Below, one piece after another: positions 1 through 7,206 of a stretch of DNA of 19,191 bases. Source of the stretch: DASZZY01 sp036260395 (lineage in GTDB: Bacteria > Actinomycetota > UBA4738 > CALAEC01). The stretch's first letter is position 1; every line of letters starts with the position of its first letter. Both the position numbers and the translations under genes were made by a program. The stretch lies in NCBI GenBank assembly GCA_036260395.1, contig DASZZY010000133.1:1-19191 (forward strand), written 5' to 3'. The notes below the pieces were generated by a model. The model saw only the letters and a list, made by a program, of their open reading frames with translations. It was not told the origin of the DNA and ran no database searches.

Positions 1-357
1 GTCGCGTTCCTGGGGGCCCGGATGAGGGGCGGGTTCGACGTCGTGGCGTCGGCGCTCGACCTGGGGCACCGGCTCGAGGCGGCCGACGTGGCGGTGACGG
101 GCGAGGGCCGTTACGACCGCGGATCCGAGCGCGGGAAGGCCGCGGCGGGGGTGTTGCGGCTGGCCCGGGAAGCGGGGTGCCGGTCGGTCCTCGTCGCGGG
201 GAGCGTGGAGCCCGGGCTGCGTCCCGACGCGACGCTCGTATACTCGCTCGCCGACCGGGAGGGGGAGGAGCGCGCCCTCCGGGCGTCGCGCGAGGCGGTC
301 GCCGACGCCGCAGCCGACGCCGCCGCGGCGCTCGGGGGAGGCGGATGGCCAAGCTGA
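1..357 (+). CDS. Glycerate kinase, C-terminal part (5' end outside window)
   Basis: The reading frame is open from the first base, so the gene begins upstream of the window. Glycerate kinases of this family (PF02595) phosphorylate D-glycerate with ATP in the cytoplasm, linking glyoxylate or serine breakdown to glycolysis. The visible 118 residues contain the family's conserved C-terminal block: an ALDLGHRLEAADVAVTGEGR-type segment (the ADLVITGEGRLD motif), followed by an RGKAAAGVLRLAREAGC segment that matches the usual RGKAPxGVAxxA stretch. It ends in an alanine-rich tail. The stop codon at 355-357 overlaps the start of the next gene by 13 bases, so the two are probably translated from one message. 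Family assignment is by motif; which glycerate carbon is phosphorylated cannot be told from this fragment. Confidence 0.82.
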   Translation, partial: VAFLGARMRGGFDVVASALDLGHRLEAADVAVTGEGRYDRGSERGKAAAGVLRLAREAGCRSVLVAGSVEPGLRPDATLVYSLADREGEERALRASREAVADAAADAAAALGGGGWPS

Positions 358-821
358 AGGCCGTGGACAGGGTCCTGGAGGCGGCGGCCCGCCTGGGCCT
401 TACCCTGGAGATCCGCGAGTTCCCGGAGGGAACCAGGACGGCCGCGGATGCCGCACGGGCCGTGGGGTGCGACGTCGGCCAGATCGTGAAGTCGCTGGTG
501 TTCGTGGCCGGGGACCGGGCCTTCGTGGCGCTCACCTCGGGCCCCAACCGGGCGGACACCGGGCGCCTCTCGGAGCTGATGGGGGGCGCGTCCGTCCGCC
601 GGGCCTCGCCGGAGGAGGCCCGACAGGCCACGGGGTTCGCCATCGGCGGCACGCCGCCGTTCGGGCACCCGAAGCCGCTGCCGATGTTCGTGGACCGGGA
701 CCTGCTGGCGTACGACGTCGTGTGGGCGGCGGCCGGCACGCCCCACGCTGTGTTCCCCATCCGGCCGAACGACCTCGTCCGCGTGACGGGCGCGGAGGCG
801 GTCGACCTCAAGGAGCGGTAG
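345..821 (+). CDS. YbaK/EbsC-family aminoacyl-tRNA deacylase
   Basis: The gene encodes 158 residues, the normal size for a free-standing YbaK/EbsC/ProX-type editing domain. These proteins hydrolyse mischarged aminoacyl-tRNAs (for example Cys-tRNAPro or Ala-tRNAPro). Visible motifs are CDVGQIVKSLVF around residues 42-53, with Lys49 at the place of the family's essential lysine. They also include FVALTSGPNRAD, a GGTPPFGH glycine loop near residue 100, and AGTPHAVFPI near the C-terminus. The ATG at 345 is preceded by a strong Shine-Dalgarno, GGGGGAGG (334-341), inside the end of the glycerate kinase gene. An open frame continues upstream but would add an arginine-rich shadow translation, so 345 is the start. 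The exact tRNA substrate cannot be assigned. Confidence 0.88.
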   Translation: MAKLKAVDRVLEAAARLGLTLEIREFPEGTRTAADAARAVGCDVGQIVKSLVFVAGDRAFVALTSGPNRADTGRLSELMGGASVRRASPEEARQATGFAIGGTPPFGHPKPLPMFVDRDLLAYDVVWAAAGTPHAVFPIRPNDLVRVTGAEAVDLKER

Positions 822-847
822 GCCGGCGCTCCTCGCGCCGTCCGGCG

Positions 848-853
848 TAGCAT
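848..853 (+). promoter_or_regulatory. -10 element TAGCAT for the methyltransferase gene (probably leaderless)
   Basis: TAGCAT fits the actinobacterial TANNNT -10 pattern and ends 5 bases before the GTG at 859, so transcription should start on or next to the start codon. No -35 match and no Shine-Dalgarno is visible. The 10-mer GTAGCATCCG recurs at the -10 of the gene at 1979. Confidence 0.5.
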
Positions 854-858
854 CCGAG

Positions 859-1563
859 GTGGTGGGACGGGGGCGAGGTGCGGGCTCGCGCCGACGGTGG
901 GAGCAGATGTGGCGGAGCCGGTCACCGCGGGAGTTCGCCTGGCAGGCCGACGAGCTCCCCCGAGAGCTCGACCGCCTCCTGGAGAGCGGAGCGCTTCCCC
1001 CGGGGGCGGCGCTCGACGTCGGCTGCGGCGCCGGGGCCGCGGCGCGGCGGATCTCCCGCTCCGTGGAGGCGACCGTGGGGCTGGACGTGGCCATGGCCGC
1101 GGTCGGACGGGCCCGGGACCTGGCGCGCCGGGAAGGAGCGCCGGTCCGGTTCGTCGTCGGCGAGGCCCCCGAGCTGCCGTTCGCGGACGGATCGTTCGCG
1201 CTGATCTTCGACCGGGGCTGCCTCCAGAACGTGCCGCGATCCCGGTGGCCGGCCTACTTCGAGCGGATCGAGCGGCTCCTGGCCCCCGGAGGGTTCTTCC
1301 AGCTGTTCGTGATCCGTCCGGCCCTCCCCCCGGCCCTGTCGGTGGCAGGGGCGAAGGCCAGGCTCCGGCATCCCCGGCGGGCCCTCGGGACCCGGAAGCG
1401 CGCGGCCCGGTTGGACGGGCGGCTACGGGGCCACGTGCCCCCCTCGCTGGAGGTCGTGGAGGTCACCGACGTGCCCGTGCTCCACGGGACCCGCCGCCGG
1501 ACGTTCGTGCACTTGTTGGCCCGGAAGGCCGGTGGGGGTCGAACGCGCCCGGCGCGGATATAA
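859..1563 (+). CDS. Class I SAM-dependent methyltransferase
   Basis: The protein has 234 residues. The SAM-binding motif I, ALDVGCGAGA, lies at residues 51-60, an acidic residue at the end of strand 2 (GLDVA, Asp76) follows, and LPFADGSFALIFDRGCLQNVP (106-126) and LLAPGGFF (140-147) match motifs of UbiE/thiopurine-like Rossmann methyltransferases. The N-terminal segment with WEQMW and FAWQADELP is typical of small-molecule methyltransferases with an aromatic N-terminal cap. The substrate is unknown. The start was taken at the GTG at 859 because a TAGCAT -10 sits 5 bases upstream and there is no ribosome binding site. The GTG at 862 or later starts are possible but less well placed. The C-terminus is arginine-rich. 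Nothing in the neighbours fixes its pathway. Confidence 0.82.
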   Translation: MVGRGRGAGSRRRWEQMWRSRSPREFAWQADELPRELDRLLESGALPPGAALDVGCGAGAAARRISRSVEATVGLDVAMAAVGRARDLARREGAPVRFVVGEAPELPFADGSFALIFDRGCLQNVPRSRWPAYFERIERLLAPGGFFQLFVIRPALPPALSVAGAKARLRHPRRALGTRKRAARLDGRLRGHVPPSLEVVEVTDVPVLHGTRRRTFVHLLARKAGGGRTRPARI

Positions 1564-1564
1564 T
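1559..1564 (+). promoter_or_regulatory. Perfect TATAAT -10 element of the Fe-S carrier gene
   Basis: An exact consensus -10 lies across the stop codon of the methyltransferase gene, 9 bases before the ATG at 1574. The predicted transcript has at most about 3 untranslated bases, and no Shine-Dalgarno is present. No convincing -35 is seen. It is the strongest -10 in the window. Confidence 0.7.
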
Positions 1565-1573
1565 GTCCGTGAC

Positions 1574-1930
1574 ATGGCGGACACCATCCCAACCACCCAG
1601 GGCACCAAGACCATCACGCTGACCGAGGCCGCCGCCGGCAAGGTCAAGGAGCTCCTCGAGCAGGAGGGCCAGCCGGACGTCGTCCTCCGGGTCGCCGTCC
1701 AGCCTGGCGGCTGCTCCGGGCTCCGGTACGCGATGTACCTCGACGACAAGGTCGGGGACGGCGACGTGACCGGCGAGCAGCACGGGGTCCGCGTGGCGGT
1801 CGACAAGATGAGCGCCCCCTACGTCAAGGAGGCGACCATCGACTTCGTGGACACGCTGGAGGCCAGCGGGTTCACGATCGACAACCCGGTCGCGCAGGGC
1901 ACGTGCGCCTGCGGGCACTCGTTCCACTAG
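1574..1930 (+). CDS. erpA: Iron-sulfur cluster carrier/assembly protein, IscA/ErpA (HesB) family
   Basis: The protein has 118 residues, as expected for A-type Fe-S carriers that receive clusters from a scaffold and pass them to apo-enzymes. The three invariant cysteines are visible: Cys47 in GGCSGLRY, and Cys111 and Cys113 in GTCACGHSF near the C-terminus. The DNPVAQGTC segment is also standard. The ATG at 1574 was chosen because a perfect TATAAT stands 9 bases upstream, the methyltransferase frame ends at 1563, and the N-terminus MADTIPTT then leads into the TITLTEAAAGKV start of the fold. Plausible local clients are KorB (four cysteines) and the UvrC-type cysteine cluster of the nuclease at 15527-17149, but this is inference. 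ErpA and IscA cannot be told apart from sequence alone. Confidence 0.92.
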   Translation: MADTIPTTQGTKTITLTEAAAGKVKELLEQEGQPDVVLRVAVQPGGCSGLRYAMYLDDKVGDGDVTGEQHGVRVAVDKMSAPYVKEATIDFVDTLEASGFTIDNPVAQGTCACGHSFH

Positions 1931-1961
1931 CCCGCGCGTCGCGCCCGTCCCTATCGTCCGG

Positions 1962-1967
1962 TAGCAT
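1962..1967 (+). promoter_or_regulatory. -10 element TAGCAT for the MetE-like pair (leaderless)
   Basis: TAGCAT ends 11 bases before the ATG at 1979, giving a predicted leader of about 5 bases with no Shine-Dalgarno. It shares the 10-mer GTAGCATCCG with the -10 region at 847-856, which suggests the same sigma factor. Confidence 0.5.
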
Positions 1968-1978
1968 CCGGCCTACCC

Positions 1979-2935
1979 ATGCCCGAGCTTCGCGCCTACC
2001 AGCACGGCATCTGTCCGCGGTCGGAGCGGCTGGTGCAGGCCACCCGGGACGTGGAACGCGGCCGGACGACGCCCGAGGCGGTTGACGAGGCGTTCCGGGC
2101 CGACCGCCAGGCGCTGCTCGCCGTCCAGCGGGAGGCCCGGCTCGACCACCTCTCGGACGGTCTGCTCCGGTGGCAGGACGTGTTCCGCCCGCTCGTCGAG
2201 GCCTCGAGCGGCCTCGAGGCCCAGACGCTCGTCCGGTGGTTCGACAACAACTCGTTCTTCCGGGCCCCACGCCTCGCCGATCGACCGGCGCTGGACGGTC
2301 TGCCGCCGGAGCTCTCGCGCGACGGCGACGTCCCGGAGGACGCGGTCGCCACGCTGCCGTCCCCGTATCTCTTCTCCCGGGCGGCGGAGACCACCGAGGA
2401 CCGCGACCGGGTGCTCGGGGACCTGGTGCGCGGGGTCCTCCGGCCGGCGGTCGAGGGCCTGGTCGGGGCGGGGTTCCGGGTGATCCACCTCCAGGAGCCG
2501 TGGCTGCCGTTCTTCGGCGTCGAGGATGCGTCGTGGAAGCCCCTGGAGGCGGGGCTGGCCGAGCTCCACGAGGCCTCGGGCGACGCCACGCTCGTCTTCC
2601 ACACATACTTCGGCGACGTGGCGCCGCACGCCGAGCGCCTCCGGCGGCTGCCGGTGGACGCCGTGGGGATCGACTTCGTGGAGACCGACCTCGACGCGCT
2701 GCCGGCCCCGTGGGGGACCGGCCTGCTGGTCGGCTGCCTCGACGGTCGGCGCTCGCTGCTCGAGTCGGCGGACGGGACGGCGAAGTTCGTCGAGCACGTC
2801 GCCGAGGCCCTCCAGCCACCGGAGATCCTGGTCTCGTCCACCAGCGACCTCGAACTGCTCCCGCGCGAGGTAGCCGACCGGAAGATCCGGCTCCTCGGGG
2901 AGGTCCGGGCCCGGGCGGCGGAGGCGCTCGAGTGA
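1979..2935 (+). CDS. MetE-like barrel protein lacking the zinc site (probable non-catalytic half of a split methionine synthase)
   Basis: The protein has 318 residues and resembles the TIM barrel of cobalamin-independent methionine synthase (COG0620). It contains a DVERGRTTPE and RLDHLSDGLLRWQDVF N-terminal block (residues 24-69), a WFDNNSFFRAP segment (87-97) and IHLQEPWLPFFG (169-180), the counterpart of the QIDEP loop. The HxC zinc motif is replaced by HTY (208-210), and the C-terminal cysteine region reads SSTSDLELLP (286-295) with no cysteine. I infer a degenerate barrel paired with the zinc-bearing barrel encoded next, as the two halves of full-length MetE are paired. Transcription is probably leaderless from TAGCAT at 1962. 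Its stop overlaps the start of the partner gene by four bases (GTGA), indicating translational coupling and likely equimolar assembly. Confidence 0.72.
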   Translation: MPELRAYQHGICPRSERLVQATRDVERGRTTPEAVDEAFRADRQALLAVQREARLDHLSDGLLRWQDVFRPLVEASSGLEAQTLVRWFDNNSFFRAPRLADRPALDGLPPELSRDGDVPEDAVATLPSPYLFSRAAETTEDRDRVLGDLVRGVLRPAVEGLVGAGFRVIHLQEPWLPFFGVEDASWKPLEAGLAELHEASGDATLVFHTYFGDVAPHAERLRRLPVDAVGIDFVETDLDALPAPWGTGLLVGCLDGRRSLLESADGTAKFVEHVAEALQPPEILVSSTSDLELLPREVADRKIRLLGEVRARAAEALE

Positions 2936-4104
2936 CGGCCGGGTTCGCCAAGCCGCTCCTGACCCACGAGCTGGGATCGCTGGCCAAGCCGAACTGGCGG
3001 GTGAAAGCCGTCGCCGGGCGGCCGCTGGAGGATCGGGACCTCGAGGAGGCCCGGAGCTGGGGGCGGCGGCTGGGGGTCGACGGCCACGAGGAGCTCGTCG
3101 AGCTCCTGGGCCGGGCGCCGCTGGGTGCCGAGGACCGGGCCCAGGTCAAGCGGTGGTCGAGCCGGTACGGGGTGCGGTTCCTGGAGACCGTGGGGCTCGA
3201 CGTGGTCTACGACGGGGAGCAGCAGCGGAGCGAGATGTACGCGTGGGCCATCGCCCACGCCGGGGGGTTCGAGTGGCGGGGGAGCGTGAGGGCCTTCGAC
3301 AACAAGTACTACTCGAAGGCGGCGGTCACCGGGCCGATCTCCCTCCGCGGGCCGTACCACAACGAGGAGTTCTCGCTCCTCCGCGGGGTGGCCACCGCCG
3401 AGCTCAAGGTCCCGGTCACGGGGGCGTACACGATCGCCGACTGGTCCTTCGACGAGCACTACTTCACCGACGCCGACCTGACCGGCTCGGCGGCGGCCCG
3501 GCACGCCCGCCGGCGCGAGGCCCGCCGGCGGTTCATCCTCGACGTGGCCCGCGACCTGATCCGGCCGAACCTCGAGGCCCTGATCGGGCTCGGCGCCGGC
3601 TGGCTCCAGATCGACGAGCCGGGCGGCTCCACCGCGCCGGACGAGCTGGACCTGTTCGTGGAGAGCTTCAACGAGACGGTGGCCGGGCTGGACGCCACGT
3701 TCTCCACGCACCTGTGCTTCTCCGACTACGAGCTGTTCTTCCCGGCCATCGAGGGGATGACGGAGTGCCGCCAGTTCGCGGTGGGGTTCGCCAACTACGA
3801 CAGCCGCGAGCTGGGGCGGAAGCCCGAGGACCGCCCCGGCTACCGCGTCATCCCGAAGTTCCGCGACCTCCCGTACCGACCGGCGCTGGGGATCGGGGTC
3901 CTCGACATCCACACCGACTTCGTGGAGCCGCCCGAGCTGGTCCGGGACCGGATCCTGCACGCGGTCGACGTCTTCGGCGAGCCCGGCCGGATCCACGTCA
4001 TCCCGGACTGCGGCCTGCGGACGCGCTCCTGGGACGTCGCCTACCGGAAGCTCGAGAGCATGGTGGCCGGAGTCGAGCTGGCCAGGCGCGATCTCGGGCT
4101 GTAG
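2932..4104 (+). CDS. Core methionine synthase-like protein (MetE catalytic barrel, no folate domain)
   Basis: The protein has 390 residues, half the size of E. coli MetE. It matches the catalytic barrel: TGPISLRGPYH (133-143), WLQIDEPGG (224-232), HLC (260-262) as the HxC zinc motif, GVLDIHTDFVE (322-332) and VIPDCGLRTRSW (356-367) with Cys360 as the last thiolate ligand. It should therefore methylate homocysteine, but without the N-terminal folate-binding barrel the methyl donor is open; published core methionine synthases (MesA-MesD) use corrinoid proteins or, for MesD, a DUF1852 partner. Aligning by spacing from Cys262, the position of the zinc-ligand glutamate (E. coli Glu665) is Gly285 in VGFANYD. 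No DUF1852-like gene is next to it. The GTG start at 2932 overlaps the upstream stop. Confidence 0.75.
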   Translation: MTAGFAKPLLTHELGSLAKPNWRVKAVAGRPLEDRDLEEARSWGRRLGVDGHEELVELLGRAPLGAEDRAQVKRWSSRYGVRFLETVGLDVVYDGEQQRSEMYAWAIAHAGGFEWRGSVRAFDNKYYSKAAVTGPISLRGPYHNEEFSLLRGVATAELKVPVTGAYTIADWSFDEHYFTDADLTGSAAARHARRREARRRFILDVARDLIRPNLEALIGLGAGWLQIDEPGGSTAPDELDLFVESFNETVAGLDATFSTHLCFSDYELFFPAIEGMTECRQFAVGFANYDSRELGRKPEDRPGYRVIPKFRDLPYRPALGIGVLDIHTDFVEPPELVRDRILHAVDVFGEPGRIHVIPDCGLRTRSWDVAYRKLESMVAGVELARRDLGL

Positions 4105-4129
4105 CCCCTGCAGCCCAGCGCCGACGCGG

Positions 4130-4135
4130 TAACAT
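4130..4135 (+). promoter_or_regulatory. -10 element TAACAT of the korAB operon
   Basis: TAACAT lies in the 97-base gap after the MetE-like gene and would start a transcript near 4142, leaving a leader of about 60 bases before the korA GTG. No clear -35 is visible. Confidence 0.4.
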
Positions 4136-4160
4136 CGACGGAGCCGAAGGGCGGCGCGAG

Positions 4161-4201
4161 GAAGGAGACCAGGCCGGGCCACGGGCCCGGCCGGAACTCA
4201 G
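4161..4201 (+). promoter_or_regulatory. korA leader: Shine-Dalgarno, 9-bp perfect hairpin, then start codon
   Basis: GAAGGAG (4161-4167) is the only good ribosome binding site but lies 34 bases before the GTG at 4202. Between them is a perfect 9-bp stem, GGCCGGGCC (4172-4180) with GGCCCGGCC (4184-4192), closed by a 3-base ACG loop. Folding it out leaves 13 bases between Shine-Dalgarno and start, so the hairpin may bring the two together. A weak GGA at 4193 is the alternative site. Confidence 0.55.
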
Positions 4202-6049
4202 GTGGCGACGAAACCCGTAGAGCAGCGAGAGCGCGTGGTGGTCCGGTTCGCCGGCGACTCCGGCGACGGCATGCAGCTGACCGGGACCCGGTTCACGAAC
4301 GCGACCGCCATGGTCGGGAACGACCTGGCCACGCTGCCGGACTTCCCGGCGGAGATCCGGGCCCCGGCCGGGACCCTCCACGGCGTCTCGGCGTTCCAGA
4401 TCCACTTCGCCTCCGAGGACATCCTGACCCCCGGCAACCGGCCCAACGTGCTGGTGGCCATGAACCCCGCGGCCCTGAAGGTCAACCTGGGCGACCTTGA
4501 GCGGGGCGGCATCCTGATCGTCAACGAGGACGGGTTCACCGACCGGAACCTGGAGAAGGCCGGCTACGCCTCGAACCCGCTGGAGGACGGCTCGCTCGAG
4601 GCCTACCAGATCTACCAGGTGCCGATGACGACCATGACCGTCCGGGCAATGGAGGGCATCTCCGGGATCACCAAGAAGGAGGCCGAGCGGTCGAAGAACT
4701 TCTTCGCGCTCGGGCTGGTCTCGTGGATGTACGGCCGCCCCACCGAGGTCACCGAGCGGTGGATCGAGAAGAAGTTCTCGAAGGACGAGGCCGTCCGGGA
4801 CGCGAACCTGGCGGCGTTCCGGGCGGGGTGGAACTTCGGCGAGACCACCGAGATCTTCGCCGTCCAGTACGACGTCAGGCCGGCGCCGGCCGAGCCGGGC
4901 GTGTACCGGAACGTCAGCGGCGCCTTGGCCACCTCGCTGGGCCTGGTGGCCGCCGCCGTCCGGAGCGGGCTGCCGCTGTTCTACGCGAGCTACCCCATCA
5001 CGCCGGCCTCGGAGCTCCTCCACATCCTCTCCCGCTACAAGAACTTCGGGGTCCGCACGTTCCAGTCGGAGGACGAGATCGCCGCGGTCAACATGGCCCT
5101 GGGGGCTGCCTTCGCCGGGCACCTCGGCGTCACCGGGACCAGCGGGCCGGGGATGGACCTCAAGGCCGAGACGATCGGCCTGGCGGTGATGCTCGAGCTC
5201 CCGATGGTCATCGTGGACGTCCAGCGGGCCGGCCCCTCGACCGGGATGCCGACCAAGACGGAGGCCGCCGATCTCCTCCTGGCGATGTACGGGCGGCACG
5301 GCGAGGCGCCGCTGCCGATCGTGGCCGCCTCCACCAGCGCCGACTGCTTCGATGCCGCGCTGGAGGCCGCCCGGATCGCGATCGCGTACCGCACGCCGGT
5401 GGTCCTGCTGACCGACACGTTCCTGGCGAACTCCTCCGAGCCCTGGAAGCTGCCGGACGTGGACGACCTGCCGACGATCGATCCGCGGTTCGCGACCGCG
5501 CCCAACCACGGCGAGGAGTTCTGGCCCTACCTCCGCGACGAGGACCTGTCCCGGCCGTGGGCGGTCCCGGGGACGCCGGGCCTCCAGCACCGGATCGGAG
5601 GACTGGAGAAGGAGGCGGACAGCACCGGCAACATCTCCTACGACCCGGACAACCACGAGTGGGCCACGCTGCTGCGCGACGCGAAGGTCCTGGCGGTGGC
5701 CGACGACATCCCCGAGCTGGCGGTCGATGACGCCGGCGGGGACGCGGAGCTGCTCGTGCTGGGCTGGGGGTCGACGTACGGGGCCATCCGGGTGGCGGCC
5801 GAGCGGGTCCGGGCCGCGGGCGCCAGGGTGGCCTGGGCGCACCTGCGGCACCTCAACCCGCTGCCCCGGAACACCGGCGAGGTGCTCCGGCGCTACCCGA
5901 AGGTGCTGGTCCCGGAGATGAACACCGGACAGCTCCTCAAGATCATCCGGGCGGAGTTCCTGGTGCCGGCCGAGGGCTACAACAAGGTCCAGGGCCAGCC
6001 GATCTTCGCCGAGGAGCTCGAGGACGAGATCATGCGGAGGATCGGATGA
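4202..6049 (+). CDS. korA: 2-oxoacid:ferredoxin oxidoreductase, fused gamma-alpha subunit (KorA)
   Basis: The protein has 615 residues and joins a gamma domain to an alpha domain, the actinobacterial KorA form. The gamma domain (about residues 10-200) opens with VVVRFAGDSGDGMQLTG and includes FPAEIRAPAGTLHGVSAFQIH. The alpha domain (about 230-600) includes YASYPITPASELL, FQSEDEIAAVNMALGAAFAG, TSGPGMDLKAETIGLA and QRAGPSTGMPTKTEAADLL, the pyruvate/2-oxoglutarate oxidoreductase core. With KorB it decarboxylates 2-oxoglutarate (or another 2-oxoacid) to the acyl-CoA and reduces ferredoxin, serving the TCA cycle in organisms such as mycobacteria. It starts at GTG 4202; no other usable start follows the leader promoter. 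The last four bases (ATGA) overlap korB. Substrate preference for 2-oxoglutarate is inferred from the resemblance to KorA, not shown. Confidence 0.93.
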   Translation: MATKPVEQRERVVVRFAGDSGDGMQLTGTRFTNATAMVGNDLATLPDFPAEIRAPAGTLHGVSAFQIHFASEDILTPGNRPNVLVAMNPAALKVNLGDLERGGILIVNEDGFTDRNLEKAGYASNPLEDGSLEAYQIYQVPMTTMTVRAMEGISGITKKEAERSKNFFALGLVSWMYGRPTEVTERWIEKKFSKDEAVRDANLAAFRAGWNFGETTEIFAVQYDVRPAPAEPGVYRNVSGALATSLGLVAAAVRSGLPLFYASYPITPASELLHILSRYKNFGVRTFQSEDEIAAVNMALGAAFAGHLGVTGTSGPGMDLKAETIGLAVMLELPMVIVDVQRAGPSTGMPTKTEAADLLLAMYGRHGEAPLPIVAASTSADCFDAALEAARIAIAYRTPVVLLTDTFLANSSEPWKLPDVDDLPTIDPRFATAPNHGEEFWPYLRDEDLSRPWAVPGTPGLQHRIGGLEKEADSTGNISYDPDNHEWATLLRDAKVLAVADDIPELAVDDAGGDAELLVLGWGSTYGAIRVAAERVRAAGARVAWAHLRHLNPLPRNTGEVLRRYPKVLVPEMNTGQLLKIIRAEFLVPAEGYNKVQGQPIFAEELEDEIMRRIG

Positions 6050-7095
6050 CCGAGGGCAACGGGCAGGGCAACGGCCAGAAGGTCCCCCTGTCGTTCGGGA
6101 AGAAGGACTTCACCAGCGACCAGGAGCCGCGGTGGTGCCCGGGGTGCGGGGACTACGCGATCCTGTCCACGGTGCAGGGCTTCCTCCCCGAGCTCGACGT
6201 GCCGCCCCACAAGATGGTGTGGGTGGCCGGGATCGGATGCGCCGGGCGGTTCACCTACTACGTCGACACCTACGGGGTCCATGGCATCCACGGGCGGGCC
6301 CCGGCGCTGGCCACCGGGATCGCCACGGCCCGGCCGGACCTCTCGGTGTGGGTGGCCACCGGCGACGGCGACGCGCTCTCGATCGGGGGGAACCACCTCA
6401 TCCACGCGCTCCGGCGGAACGTCGACGTCAAGATCCTGTTGTTCAACAACCAGATCTACGGGCTGACCAAGGGCCAGTACTCGCCGACCAGCGAGGAGGG
6501 CAAGGTCACGAAGTCGACGCCGTTCGGCTCGCTGGACCACCCATTCAACCCCGTGGCCCTGGCCATCGGGGCCCAGGGGACCTTCGTGGCCCGGACCATC
6601 GACAACGACCGCCAGCACTTCACCGAGGTGCTGCGAGCGGCGGCGGCCCACAAGGGCACTGCGTTCATCGAGGTCTACCAGAACTGCAACGTGTTCAACG
6701 ATGGGGCCTTCGCCGCGGTGCGGGACAAACAGCACGGGGCCCGGGAGAACCAGATCCGGCTGGAGCACGGCAAGCCGATCCGGTTCGGGGCCAAGGGGGA
6801 GCGCGGCGTCGTCCAGCGGCCGGACGGGAGCCTGGAGATCGTGGACGTGGACGAGGTGGGCGAGGATGCCCTGCTGGTCCACGACGCGCACCGGCGGGAG
6901 CCGTCGCTGGCCTTCGCCCTCGCGCACCTGTCGGAGCGGCCGACGGGCCCGACGCCGATCGGGGTGTTCCGGGACGTCTCCCGGCCGGTCTACGGCGAGG
7001 CCATGGAGCGCCAGATGGACACGGCCCGCGAGAAGCTGGGCGAGGGCGACCTCCGCGCGCTGCTGCACTCCGGGGATATCTGGACGGTCGGCTAG
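6046..7095 (+). CDS. korB: 2-oxoacid:ferredoxin oxidoreductase, beta subunit (KorB)
   Basis: The protein has 349 residues and holds the thiamine diphosphate and the [4Fe-4S] cluster. Cluster ligands are visible as Cys31 and Cys34 in WCPGCGDY, Cys65 in GIGCAGRF and Cys214 in QNCNVFND. The thiamine diphosphate motif runs from GDGD (107-110) to NN (134-135) and continues into QIYGLTKGQYSPTS. A glycine/asparagine/glutamine-rich N-terminal tail of about 12 residues precedes the fold. The ATG overlaps the korA stop in an ATGA junction, so the subunits are coupled. No separate ferredoxin-like delta subunit is present, which agrees with a two-subunit KorAB enzyme. A hairpin that may end the transcript follows 8 bases after the stop. 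Confidence 0.94.
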   Translation: MTEGNGQGNGQKVPLSFGKKDFTSDQEPRWCPGCGDYAILSTVQGFLPELDVPPHKMVWVAGIGCAGRFTYYVDTYGVHGIHGRAPALATGIATARPDLSVWVATGDGDALSIGGNHLIHALRRNVDVKILLFNNQIYGLTKGQYSPTSEEGKVTKSTPFGSLDHPFNPVALAIGAQGTFVARTIDNDRQHFTEVLRAAAAHKGTAFIEVYQNCNVFNDGAFAAVRDKQHGARENQIRLEHGKPIRFGAKGERGVVQRPDGSLEIVDVDEVGEDALLVHDAHRREPSLAFALAHLSERPTGPTPIGVFRDVSRPVYGEAMERQMDTAREKLGEGDLRALLHSGDIWTVG

Positions 7096-7102
7096 CGCCC
7101 CG

Positions 7103-7122
7103 AGCGGCGCGCCGCCGCCGCT
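7103..7122 (+). terminator. Possible transcription-end hairpin after korB
   Basis: AGCGGCG (7103-7109) and CGCCGCT (7116-7122) form a perfect 7-bp stem with a 6-base loop, starting 8 bases past the korB stop. Only a short GTT follows, not a true U-run, so it may be a weak or U-less terminator. In DNA this GC-rich such stems can arise by chance. Confidence 0.3.
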
Positions 7123-7147
7123 GTTCCATCGAACCCGACCTCGGTGC

Positions 7148-7153
7148 TAAGAT
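7148..7153 (+). promoter_or_regulatory. -10 element TAAGAT upstream of the 60-residue protein gene
   Basis: TAAGAT fits TANNNT, and a weak -35 (TTCCAT, 7124-7129) lies 18 bases upstream. Transcription would start near 7160, at the first base of the inverted repeat described at 7158-7206. Confidence 0.4.
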
Positions 7154-7157
7154 TATG

Positions 7158-7206
7158 TCGGCTTGCTGAGAGCCGATGTGAGCGTTTCGCCCGTTTCAGC
7201 AGGGGG
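7158..7206 (+). promoter_or_regulatory. Potential structured leader (hairpin or pseudoknot) before the 60-residue gene
   Basis: CGGCT (7159-7163) can pair with AGCCG (7171-7175). The loop TGCTGA (7164-7169) is fully complementary to TCAGCA (7196-7201), which directly touches the ribosome binding site AGGGGG (7201-7206). Both pairings together would form an H-type pseudoknot, or they could alternate as two hairpins. Loop 1 would need one or two pairs opened. This is a pattern seen by eye, not a folded model. Confidence 0.3.

Noticed and set aside
4096..4116. GGGCTG/CAGCCC inverted repeat around the stop of the core methionine synthase gene, considered as a terminator
   Set aside because: Only 6 bp with a 9-base loop, overlaps the stop codon and has no U-run; expected by chance at this GC content.
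1996..4182. Minus-strand open frame of 728 codons opposite the MetE-like pair
   Set aside because: No recognisable domain, composition typical of antisense of a GC-rich gene, and the plus-strand proteins have strong family motifs.
3998..5851. Minus-strand open frame of 617 codons opposite korA
   Set aside because: Mirror translation of korA with repetitive Arg/Gly/Val content; korA itself is unambiguous.
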